Source of the DNA: Nitrosospira sp. Nl5
GTDB lineage: Bacteria; Pseudomonadota; Gammaproteobacteria; Burkholderiales; Nitrosomonadaceae
Length of the DNA: 64,000 nucleotides
Direction of reading: 5' to 3'
Assembly (NCBI RefSeq): GCF_900102495.1
Contig: NZ_FMVQ01000005.1
Coordinates: forward strand, 62,001-126,000
This document shows, in pieces, positions 56,801 to 64,000 of this stretch. The notes beneath the pieces were generated by a model. That model did no database searches and was not told the DNA's origin. It saw only the letters and a program-made list of their open reading frames with translations. Position 1 is the stretch's first letter. The number at the start of each line of letters is the position of its first letter. The position numbers and the translations under genes were made by a program.

Positions 56801-57712
56801 TTGAGCGCCACCTCAAACATACCGGATTTTAATTTAGCTACACTCCCCGGCGGATTGTTACATTCATCGTCACGCTTGAATGTGGCAATATTGGTATCGG
56901 TGATTTTGCACGCGGTTGTGTTATTCGGTGTTGCCGTCAAAATTCCGCTTCCAAGGATCGACCATACCGCTGTCCCGTTGGAAGTGGTGCTGGTCAACAG
57001 TAAATCCCCATCAAAACCGGGCAATGCGGATGCGTTGGCGCAGGCTAACCTCAATGGTGGCGGCAACACTGATCGCGACCGCCGCGTCAAAACACCCTTG
57101 CCCGCGCCGTCGCCTGTTGATACAGCCACTGCGACGCAAAAAGCGGAAGAACTTGAACAGGAGGCTGAAAAGTTGATGAATGCGGTCAATAGCGATCAAG
57201 ACATCCTTCAAGCCGAGGCCCATCCCGAGCAGTTCGAGCAAAATCAGAATCACAATATTATCGATGCCGCCGATCTGGTGCGGCGCAGTTTCGAAATTGC
57301 TCGCGTGGAAGCGCAAACCGCCCATGATTACGATGCTTATCAGAAGCGTCCAAAACGAAGATTTATCGGGGCTCGCACTCAGGAATATCGCTTTGCTCGC
57401 TATGTCGAAGACTGGCGTATCAAGGTGGAGCGGATCGGCAACATGAATTACCCCGAGTCAGCGAGGCGGGAAAAGCTCTACGGTAATTTGCAACTTACCG
57501 TTGGCATCAGGTCTGACGGCAGCCTGGAATCGCTTGAAATAAACCGTTCGTCAGGGAAAGCAATTCTGGATGAAGCAGCGATACGCATCGTTAAACTGGC
57601 GGGGCAAAATGGATTCTCTCCCTTCCCACCCGATATCAGTCGAGACACTGATGTCCTGCACATTACCCGCACCTGGGCGTTCACGCGGTCTGACGAGCTC
57701 ACAAGCCAGTAA
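56801..57712 (+). CDS. TonB-like energy-transducing protein
   Basis: 303 residues from TTG 56801 (no good ribosome site; no better start seen). One membrane anchor, VAILVSVILHAVVLFGVAV (about 28-46), a periplasmic linker with a short coiled coil (ATQKAEELEQEAEKLMNAV), and a C-terminal TonB domain (NYPESARREKLYGNLQLTV; SSGKAILDEAAIRIV). The linker is not the usual Pro-Lys repeat. No exbB or exbD nearby. The stop TAA lies in the target duplication of the next element. Confidence 0.88.
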   Translation: MSATSNIPDFNLATLPGGLLHSSSRLNVAILVSVILHAVVLFGVAVKIPLPRIDHTAVPLEVVLVNSKSPSKPGNADALAQANLNGGGNTDRDRRVKTPLPAPSPVDTATATQKAEELEQEAEKLMNAVNSDQDILQAEAHPEQFEQNQNHNIIDAADLVRRSFEIARVEAQTAHDYDAYQKRPKRRFIGARTQEYRFARYVEDWRIKVERIGNMNYPESARREKLYGNLQLTVGIRSDGSLESLEINRSSGKAILDEAAIRIVKLAGQNGFSPFPPDISRDTDVLHITRTWAFTRSDELTSQ

Positions 57713-57836
57713 TCCCGAATCCGGCAATGGAGCGCTGTTTTTAAGCTTAACGCCATTTCGCGTCGTTGCCCTGACTTCAAAAAACCGCCCCTCCCATCCA
57801 GACCATCCAGGTCAGCCTGACGGCTTCAAGGGTAAT
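57709..57836. mobile_element. MITE-like element copy 6 with GTAAT duplication
   Basis: 118 bases (57714-57831). Left end CCCGAATCCGGCAATGG then AGCGCTGTTTT, parallel to the left end of copy 1; interior CGCGTCGTTGCC and AAAAAACCGCC match one arm of the copy 1 hairpin; right end CAGCCTGACGGCTTCAAGG is eroded. GTAAT at 57709-57713 and 57832-57836 is a perfect 5-bp duplication that contains the TAA stop of the TonB-like gene. Confidence 0.65.
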
Positions 57837-57894
57837 TGGCGCAGATCGAACCTGTGCTGTTGCTCAGTATCTGTATATCAACTAATAGTCCGCC

Positions 57895-58722
57895 ATGCCT
57901 GATTTGTACGCCGTTGTTGGTAATCCCATCGCCCACAGCAAATCACCCCTGATTCATGCCGAATTTTCCCGGCAAACGGGTCAGGAGATGCGTTACGAAG
58001 CCATACTTGCTCCGATGGATGCTTTCGCTGAAACTGTGGCAATTTTTAGGGAGCGAGGCGGCAAGGGAATAAATGTCACTGTCCCGTTCAAGCTTGAAGC
58101 CTGCAATATTTCAAGCCGTCTCAGCGCGCGAGCCCATGCCGCGCAAGCGGTTAACACGCTTGTATTCGATGGCGGCGGGATCCTCGGCGATAATACTGAT
58201 GGCGCCGGATTGATGCGCGACATCATGATCAATCAAGAGTTTTCCATTACTGCGAAGCGGGTATTGCTAATGGGTGCGGGCGGGGCAGCTCGCGGCGCGA
58301 TGCTGCCGCTACTGAAACAGGGACCGTCCATATTGACCATCGCCAATCGCACCGGACAAAAAGCGCACGAATTACAGCAGCAATTTTCGCACTACGGAAA
58401 CGTTGTATCCGGCGACTATGCTGATCTTCGCGGGGAAAAATTCGATCTCGTCATTAACGCTACCTCCGCCAGTCTGAATGGCGAACTGCCGTTACTGCCC
58501 TCTGGCATTTTCACTGGAGAATCTCTGGCCTATGACATGATGTATGGTGGACATACTCCTTTTTTGCAATTCGCAAAAAAGGACGGTGCAACGCGTCTGG
58601 CAGACGGTACCGGTATGCTGGTAGAGCAGGCGGCTGAGTCGTTCTTTTTGTGGCGCGGCGTAAGGCCACAAACGGCTCCGGTAATCGAGATGCTTAAGAA
58701 ATTCAAGCCGCGGAAGGTGTGA
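57895..58722 (+). CDS. aroE: Shikimate dehydrogenase
   Basis: NADP-dependent step of chorismate synthesis. 275 residues. Shikimate-site NPIAHSKSPLIHAEF, catalytic Lys in NVTVPFKLEA, catalytic Asp in GDNTDGAGLMRD, dinucleotide loop LLMGAGGAARGAMLP with NRT following in TIANRTGQK (NADP preference). Ends at TGA 58720-58722, which overlaps the left end of a MITE-like copy. Confidence 0.96.
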   Translation: MPDLYAVVGNPIAHSKSPLIHAEFSRQTGQEMRYEAILAPMDAFAETVAIFRERGGKGINVTVPFKLEACNISSRLSARAHAAQAVNTLVFDGGGILGDNTDGAGLMRDIMINQEFSITAKRVLLMGAGGAARGAMLPLLKQGPSILTIANRTGQKAHELQQQFSHYGNVVSGDYADLRGEKFDLVINATSASLNGELPLLPSGIFTGESLAYDMMYGGHTPFLQFAKKDGATRLADGTGMLVEQAAESFFLWRGVRPQTAPVIEMLKKFKPRKV

Positions 58723-58818
58723 CAAATAGCCGGTAGGGAACAGGGGGTCAAGTGGCGAGAAAAGAATCTTGTGTCATGCGCCAAGCTGAGAAATGAACCG
58801 TCAATTACCGGATTCAGA
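58721..58818. mobile_element. MITE-like element copy 5 at the aroE stop
   Basis: About 98 bases. Left end AAATAGCCGGTAG, interior GGTCAAGTGGCG and GAGAAATGA, right end CAATTACCGGATTCAGA, co-linear with copy 2. No convincing duplication at the flanks (GGTGT, TTCAT), so it is probably old. Confidence 0.55.
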
Positions 58819-58902
58819 TTCATCATTTTGTCATAATATTCGCCCTGCCTCCTGATTTTCCCTACAATCGGCAATTCTGCCGCGCCACCAGGGCGATCAG
58901 CC

Positions 58903-60345
58903 ATGACTAAAGCCAATAACGCCAGGGAAACCGAAAGCCTGCAAGAGAACTTGCAGCGACTGATCCATTTATTGCACCAATACAAACTGGTGGAAGGCCT
59001 TGTGCATACCCAGCAAGTGCCGCGCCAGGAGCCGGTCGATCCCTTGGTGCATAAACAGAATCTGGCGGAGCTGCAAAACCTTCTCGATAAGCTGCATCCC
59101 GCCGACATTGCGCATATTCTGGAGGCCATGCCGCTTGAAGATCGTCTTATGATCTGGGAGCTGGTCAAGGCGGAGCGCGACGGCGAAATCCTGCTGGAAG
59201 TCTCGGATGCGGTGCGCGAAACCCTCATCGCCACCATGAACAGCGATGAGATGCTGGCCGCGGCCGAGCAACTGGACGCCGACGAAATCGCCGACCTCGC
59301 GCCCGATTTGCCGCGTTACGTTATCGAAGATGTCTTCCAGTCCCTGCCGATGGAGGAACGTGAGCAGCTACGCGCTGCGATGTCTTACCCGGAAGATTCA
59401 GTCGGGGCCCTGATGGATTTCGATGTCGTTACCATCCGTGAGGACGTGAAGCTGGAAGTCGTGCTGCGTTACCTGCGCCGTCTGGAGGAACTGCCTGATC
59501 ATACCGACCAATTGTTCGTGGTCGACCGGAACGAGCATCTCAAGGGCGTGCTGCCGGTGAATCGCCTGCTGGTCAGCGATCCTGATGCCAAGGTGAGATC
59601 GGTAATGCGTACAGAAATGGTAAAGCTTCACCCCAGTGATAACGCACACCAGGCGGCGCAGGCGTTCGAGCGCTACGACCTCGTTTCCGCTTCTGTGGTG
59701 AATGCGGAAGACAAGCTGGTGGGACGCGTCACCGTCAACGCGGTGATGGATTTTATCCGTGAGGAGTCAGAAAACGAAGCGTTAAATCTGGGCGGTCTGC
59801 GGGAAGAAGAAGACATGTTCGCGCCGATATGGAAAAGCTTGAAGAATCGATGGACATGGCTGGCCGTTAATCTGATAACCGCATTTATTGCGTCACGCGT
59901 GATTGGGATATTTGAAGATTCAATCGAGAAACTGGTGGCGTTGGCGGCACTGATGCCTATTATCGCGGGGATCGGCGGCAATTCCGGCAATCAGACGATC
60001 ACGATGATTGTGCGCGCGCTCGCTTTAGGACAACTCAACCCAGGCAATGTGCGCAAACTGTTCGCCAAGGAAATTGGCGTGAGCGCCGTAAATGGCTTGG
60101 TGTGGGGTAGTGTGGTCGGGCTATTCGCTTTCTTCATTTATCGCAGTATTCCTCTTGGCCTGGTGATGACGTTGGCGATGATATTGAATCTGCTCCTGGC
60201 TGCGTTATTAGGAGTGTTGATTCCGTTGACTCTGCATAAGCTTGGCCGTGACCCCGCGGCAGGCTCCAGCGTAATGATTACCGCCGTCACCGACAGCGGA
60301 GGGTTTTTTATTTTCCTGGGGCTTGCTACGATATTCCTAGTGTAG
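58903..60345 (+). CDS. mgtE: Magnesium transporter MgtE
   Basis: Inner-membrane Mg2+ channel of 480 residues. N-terminal superhelical domain (LQNLLDKLHPADIAHILEAMPLEDR), a pair of CBS domains (about 160-285; FDVVTIREDVKLEVVL, NRLLVSDPDAKVRSVM) that sense cytosolic Mg, and five C-terminal membrane helices starting near 315 (WLAVNLITAFIASRVIGIF) with the pore motif AGIGGNSGNQTITMIVRALALG (split at NSGNQT). Stand-alone gene. Confidence 0.96.
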   Translation: MTKANNARETESLQENLQRLIHLLHQYKLVEGLVHTQQVPRQEPVDPLVHKQNLAELQNLLDKLHPADIAHILEAMPLEDRLMIWELVKAERDGEILLEVSDAVRETLIATMNSDEMLAAAEQLDADEIADLAPDLPRYVIEDVFQSLPMEEREQLRAAMSYPEDSVGALMDFDVVTIREDVKLEVVLRYLRRLEELPDHTDQLFVVDRNEHLKGVLPVNRLLVSDPDAKVRSVMRTEMVKLHPSDNAHQAAQAFERYDLVSASVVNAEDKLVGRVTVNAVMDFIREESENEALNLGGLREEEDMFAPIWKSLKNRWTWLAVNLITAFIASRVIGIFEDSIEKLVALAALMPIIAGIGGNSGNQTITMIVRALALGQLNPGNVRKLFAKEIGVSAVNGLVWGSVVGLFAFFIYRSIPLGLVMTLAMILNLLLAALLGVLIPLTLHKLGRDPAAGSSVMITAVTDSGGFFIFLGLATIFLV

Positions 60346-60535
60346 TGAGTTAGAGATATCGTTACATAACCGGTTCAAATGAGTAGACCGGGAAGGAATG
60401 TTAAAAATGACTGGATTGTTGTCAGGCAAGGCGCGAGGAGGCCATAATTATTCATATGCAACGATGAACAACGCAGTATGGCGGCAATCCAGCCATTTTT
60501 ACGTAGCTATCTTCTGACTCACTGCATTAGTGTAG

Positions 60536-61789
60536 TCAGGGCAAAAATTTCTCGCCGGCGACCAATTGATCCACAGACTCACGTTCTCGGATAAGATGAA
60601 CCTGGTCGCCATCCACCATTACCTCGGCGGCACGAGGGCGAGTATTGTAATTTGAGCTCATGCTCATGCCGTAGGCGCCGGCAGACATGATAGCTAGCAA
60701 ATCGCCCTGGGACAGCGCCAGTTTCCGGTCGTGTCCCAGAAAGTCGCCTGTTTCGCAAACAGGGCCGACAATCTGATAAGTTTTAACGTTCCCTTTATTA
60801 GCGGTAACCGGGAGGATTTCATGGTAGGCGTCATATAATGCCGGGCGCATCAAGTCATTCATGGCAGCGTCCACGATGGCAAAATCCCGATGCGGCGTGT
60901 GTTTCAGATATTCGACCCGCGTCAGCAATATGCCGGCATTTCCCACCAAGGCGCGACCCGGCTCTATCAAGATGCGTTGGCTGCCACGGCCGATCCCTTT
61001 GCATAAGGCCGCGACATAATCTCGCGCCCGTGGAGGGCTTTCCCCGGAATAACGTATTCCCAGTCCACCACCCAAATCCAGGTGGTCGATTTGCAATCCT
61101 TGTGTTTCGAGACGATCCAGCAGCCCAAGTATTTTTTCGCCGGCTTCGACGAATGGGCCGAGCTCGGTCAATTGTGAACCAATATGGCAGTCCAGCCCGG
61201 TAACGCGTACATTGGCAAACTGTCGAGAAGAGACATACAGCTTCTCCGCCTGGTCGAAGGGTATGCCAAATTTATTTTCCTTGAGGCCGGTTGAAATATA
61301 GGGGTGCGTTTTTGCATCGACATCCGGATTGACCCGCAGGCTCACCGGCGCGATTTTATTCATCTCGCCCGCTACCCGGTCCACTACCGCCAACTCCGCT
61401 TCCGATTCCACGTTGAAGCAGAGTATTCCCGCGTCAAGCGCTGCTCGCATTTCGTCAGGCCGCTTGCCTACCCCGGAAAATACGACCTTTTGCGGATCGC
61501 CTCCCGCTTTCATTACCCGTCTCAGTTCACCGCCGGAAACAATATCGAAGCCGCTGCCGAGACGGGCAAACAAATTGAGGATAGCCAGGTTGGAATTGGC
61601 CTTGACCGCATAGCACACCAGATGGTCGCGCCCGGCAAAAGCGGCGTCGAATTCCCTGTACGCAGCGACTAGCGCCGCACGTGAATATACATAACAAGGT
61701 GTGCCGAATTCTCCGGCAATGCGATCCAGCCGAATCGATTCGCCATAAAGACTGGCATTGCGATAATCAAACGACGGGAAACCGCTCAC
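60536..61789 (-). CDS. lysA: Diaminopimelate decarboxylase
   Basis: PLP enzyme, last step of lysine synthesis. 417 residues. PLP lysine in VCYAVKANSNLAIL (near 62), HIGSQLTELGPF, the phosphate-binding DLGGGLGIRY, ILIEPGRALVGNAG, and the active-site PVCETGDFLGHDR. The GTG start at 61789 overlaps the stop of lptM (GTGA), so the two are translationally coupled; the lptM-lysA pairing is conserved in proteobacteria. Confidence 0.97.
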   Translation of the reverse strand: MSGFPSFDYRNASLYGESIRLDRIAGEFGTPCYVYSRAALVAAYREFDAAFAGRDHLVCYAVKANSNLAILNLFARLGSGFDIVSGGELRRVMKAGGDPQKVVFSGVGKRPDEMRAALDAGILCFNVESEAELAVVDRVAGEMNKIAPVSLRVNPDVDAKTHPYISTGLKENKFGIPFDQAEKLYVSSRQFANVRVTGLDCHIGSQLTELGPFVEAGEKILGLLDRLETQGLQIDHLDLGGGLGIRYSGESPPRARDYVAALCKGIGRGSQRILIEPGRALVGNAGILLTRVEYLKHTPHRDFAIVDAAMNDLMRPALYDAYHEILPVTANKGNVKTYQIVGPVCETGDFLGHDRKLALSQGDLLAIMSAGAYGMSMSSNYNTRPRAAEVMVDGDQVHLIRERESVDQLVAGEKFLP

Positions 61790-61932
61790 TTCTTTTTCTC
61801 TTCACCCTGCAATGGTTGCGATTGGGGTGATTGCTGAGGGGGTTGCTGCTCTTGCGGAAGATAGAGAGGCGCCTTCAAGCCGCAGGCGCCAAGCAGCAGG
61901 GCTAGCAGAAAAGCAGTGCAGAATTTACGCAT
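61786..61932 (-). CDS. lptM: Small lipoprotein LptM (YifL type)
   Basis: 48 residues, MRKFCTAFLLALLLGACGLK then APLYLP and a Gln/Pro-rich tail ending GEEKKK. Lipobox LGAC, and CGLK-x-PLYLP is the hallmark of this family, which in E. coli promotes LptD maturation and is encoded next to lysA. Its TGA (61788-61786) overlaps the lysA start. Lipid anchor places it in the outer membrane. Confidence 0.93.
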   Translation of the reverse strand: MRKFCTAFLLALLLGACGLKAPLYLPQEQQPPQQSPQSQPLQGEEKKK

Positions 61933-62132
61933 GGGACGATACTGGAATGATGAATAGGAATACTAACATAAAGGTTAAGAGCCTCTGAATAAGTCCCCCG
62001 AATTTAGTCGGCAACGTGCTTTAGGAGGACCATTCATGGCCCTTCTAATCAATAGAGTCCAGATAGCCAGATTAAGTTGAAACTACGACAATAAATGTAC
62101 AGGGGCTTTTTTACAGCTATTGGGCCTTGTTA

Positions 62133-62909
62133 TCATCCAAGTCTCTTCAGCTCCTTCCTAGCCGCCATATAACCCGGATAGACACGTTCCACTGTTTGCC
62201 AGAATGCAGGTGAATGGTTCATCTCGATGAGGTGCGACAATTCGTGAGCCACAACATAATCCACCAGGTGGAGCGGCAATTGGATTAGCCGCCAGTTGAG
62301 ATGGACAACTCCGTGTATATTACAACTGCCCCAAAGAGTTGCGGCGCGGGATAGCCGCAACCGCGGCAGCGCTACACCGAGTTTATCCGCATACAGTTCG
62401 ATGCGCGCGCTGAAACACGTCAGTGCCTGACTGCGATACCATTCCATCACAATTGCTTCGATTTGCTGTGCGGTTATCGCGGATGGCAGCGGCAACTTCA
62501 ACTGCCTGGCTCCAATTCCCGGATTTGCTGCTGTCCGTGCTGTTGACCGAACCATTTGCACAATTCCGTCAGCTGTTGTTGCCAGCCGCCAAGGTTCTCC
62601 CAGCAGTGGGAAAATCGCGTCCTCCTCCCATACCAGCCTGCTGCATTGCCTGTTTTCCCATTCATTCAGCCTTGTCACCACCCAATCGGCTTTGTTTTGC
62701 AATACCGATTCCACCCAGCGTAGCGATTCCCTTGACGGCACACGAACGGTCAAGCCGCGGCTGTCTACTCTCATCCCGATGGTTTTCCGTCTGCAGCGCT
62801 TGAGGGTGTACGCCACCTCCTTGCCGTTCAGGCTGATATGACGGACTTCCCCCTTAAGCGTTGCTGGATTACCTTTCAGGAATTTAGATAAATTCTCTGC
62901 TGCCGTCAT
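62133..62909 (-). CDS. Zinc metallopeptidase, YgjP/DUF45 type
   Basis: 258 residues. The C-terminal half has WGSCNIHGVVHLNWRLIQLP and the zinc motif VVAHELSHLIEMNHSPAFW (HExxH with a third His), characteristic of YgjP-like (DUF45, M48-related) proteins. N-terminal KRCRRKTIGMRVDSRGLTVRVP is also family-typical. No signal peptide; cytoplasmic. Substrate unknown. The ATG at 62909 lies inside the end of plsC (26-base overlap), indicating coupling. Confidence 0.9.
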   Translation of the reverse strand: MTAAENLSKFLKGNPATLKGEVRHISLNGKEVAYTLKRCRRKTIGMRVDSRGLTVRVPSRESLRWVESVLQNKADWVVTRLNEWENRQCSRLVWEEDAIFPLLGEPWRLATTADGIVQMVRSTARTAANPGIGARQLKLPLPSAITAQQIEAIVMEWYRSQALTCFSARIELYADKLGVALPRLRLSRAATLWGSCNIHGVVHLNWRLIQLPLHLVDYVVAHELSHLIEMNHSPAFWQTVERVYPGYMAARKELKRLG

Positions 62910-63642
62910 ATTCCCTTTGATCCCGATTTCCGATATTGATCATCTCTGCTTCGATCCATCCTTCGACTCTGGCATTGAGGTCGTCCGGTTCCATTCCTGA
63001 GGGGTCTATCGGAGCACCGATGCTTACCGTAATCGTACCGGGCAGTTTAATGAAGGCGTTCTTGCCCCAGAACTCGCCCGCATTGTGTGCCACCGGTATT
63101 ACCGGCGTTGCGGTATGTGTTGCAAGCCATGCTCCGCCTATACGGTACTTGCCTTTTTTTCCAGGCGCGATCCGTGTGCCTTCCGGGAAAATGACTATCC
63201 AGAATCCCTGCTTAAGCCGGTCTTTTCCCTGCTCGACGATCTGTTTCAGTGCGGCCTTCCCTGAACTGCGGTCGATTGCGATGGGATTGGTCATCGCCAG
63301 TCCCCAGCCGAAAAACGGCACACGCAACAGCTCTTTCTTGAGCACCCACACCTGGGGCGGAAAAATCTGCTGAAACGCGAGCGTCTCCCATGCGGATTGA
63401 TGCTTGGACAGGACAATGCTTGGTGTCCGGGGAATATGCTCCGCTCCCATCACGCGATAATGGATACCGCAAATAACGCGGAGCAAAAACAACATCAGAT
63501 GCGCCCAGCCGGAAGTGATGCGATAGCGCTTGAACGGCGACAGCGGAAACGCGGCGAATACAATCACAGCATAAAGTGGCGTAATAATAATCTGCAACAG
63601 ACTGTATAGCGTCGAGCGCAGCACGGCGAGGACCATGCTCAT
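62884..63642 (-). CDS. plsC: 1-acyl-sn-glycerol-3-phosphate acyltransferase
   Basis: Makes phosphatidic acid in the inner membrane. 252 residues with two N-terminal hydrophobic segments (LYSLLQIIITPLYAVIVFAAF; AHLMLFLLRVICGI). Acyltransferase block I reads SKHQSAWET (HX4E where HX4D is usual), block III IVIFPEGTRIAPG, block IV ATPVIPVAHNAG. The ATG overlaps the gmhB stop by four bases (ATGA). Confidence 0.94.
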   Translation of the reverse strand: MSMVLAVLRSTLYSLLQIIITPLYAVIVFAAFPLSPFKRYRITSGWAHLMLFLLRVICGIHYRVMGAEHIPRTPSIVLSKHQSAWETLAFQQIFPPQVWVLKKELLRVPFFGWGLAMTNPIAIDRSSGKAALKQIVEQGKDRLKQGFWIVIFPEGTRIAPGKKGKYRIGGAWLATHTATPVIPVAHNAGEFWGKNAFIKLPGTITVSIGAPIDPSGMEPDDLNARVEGWIEAEMINIGNRDQREYDGSREFI

Positions 63643-64000
63643 TCCGCCAGAGCATCAACGGCCGCAGCGAGATGAGGGAATACTTTGGTATTTTCCGGCA
63701 GCCCGCCCTTCGTGCTCGTTTTTTTGCCTTTGCCGGTCAATACCAGAACGGGGAGTGCACCCGCCTCGGATGCAGCCTGTAAATCCCGCAAAGAATCGCC
63801 GACGGCCGGTACTCCATTTAACTCAAGACCAAAACGTTGCGCGATTTCCTTGAACATGCCGGTCGCGGGCTTGCGGCAATCGCACTTGTCCGTAGTGGTA
63901 TGAGGACAGAAAAACATTGCATCGACGCGTCCGCCTGCCTGATTCACCGCCTTCCACATCTTGTCATTAATGGCATTGAGCGTCGCCATGTCCAGTAGTC
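63639..64000 (-). CDS. gmhB: D,D-heptose 1,7-bisphosphate phosphatase, 5'-truncated by window edge
   Basis: HAD phosphatase in ADP-heptose synthesis for LPS core. About 120 C-terminal residues are inside the window; the frame is open through base 64000 (LLDMATLNAINDKM at the edge), so the DxD nucleophile is missing only because of the cut. Zinc-binding loop FFCPHTTTDKCDCRKPATGM and the metal loop AVGDSLRDLQAA identify GmhB. Followed directly by plsC, as in other proteobacteria. Confidence 0.92.
   Translation of the reverse strand, partial: LLDMATLNAINDKMWKAVNQAGGRVDAMFFCPHTTTDKCDCRKPATGMFKEIAQRFGLELNGVPAVGDSLRDLQAASEAGALPVLVLTGKGKKTSTKGGLPENTKVFPHLAAAVDALAE

Noticed and set aside
61970-62100. 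Possible insertion-sequence remnant between lptM and the metallopeptidase gene
   Set aside because: No terminal repeats, no transposase fragment; nothing supports it beyond base composition.

Overview
The window reads as a chromosomal segment of a betaproteobacterium close to Nitrosospira (Nitrosomonadaceae, ammonia oxidisers). This rests on the 16S rRNA as I recognise it and on the gene order; no search was run. Nearly everything is housekeeping. I see no prophage, complete insertion sequence, CRISPR array or defence island.

Layout. 1-10.8 kb: the 3' end of glmM, an orphan pstS behind a Pho-box-like site, then the translation block thrS-infC-rpmI-rplT-pheS-pheT-ihfA-merR-type regulator, closed by tRNA-Pro(GGG). 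10.9-14.7 kb: the stationary-phase block surE-pcm-nlpD-rpoS. 15-19 kb: a group III truncated haemoglobin, a DUF2130 coiled-coil protein on the opposite strand, sodB and tyrS. 19.1-24.8 kb: a complete rRNA operon (16S, tRNA-Ile, tRNA-Ala, 23S, 5S) with promoter, boxA sites, processing stems and terminator. 24.9-32.0 kb (minus strand): an eight-gene sulfate-uptake cluster in which sbp-cysT-cysW-cysA is mixed with a DUF2292 protein, an outer-membrane channel, a DUF2325 protein and a degenerate EAL protein.

32.3-40.8 kb (plus): ttcA, leuS-lptE-holA, proA and a lipoyl-domain lpdA. 41-47.3 kb (minus): the envelope block lptD-surA-pdxA-rsmA. 47.7-54.2 kb: mpl, a DUF3617 protein, a secreted ankyrin protein, and a cytochrome P450 beside a RoxA-like di-haem lipoprotein. 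54.7-60.3 kb (plus): an RNase II family enzyme, a TonB-like protein, aroE and mgtE. 60.5-64 kb (minus): gmhB (cut by the window edge), plsC, a zinc metallopeptidase, lptM and lysA.

The least explained signal is a family of short non-coding inverted-repeat elements in six intergenic places. They share the end CCTAAATCCGGCAGTTG, and the best-preserved copies are flanked by 5-bp direct repeats that differ from copy to copy (TTGAA, TTTAA, GTAAT), as expected of a transposed MITE. They sit directly against gene starts (lptD, pcm, surA) or stops (TonB-like gene, aroE), and the copy before surA carries a good sigma-70-like promoter. Other points of interest are an LptD whose periplasmic N-terminus contains four degenerate repeats, the composition of the sulfate cluster, the P450/RoxA-like pair, and a non-canonical ATA/ATT start for infC.
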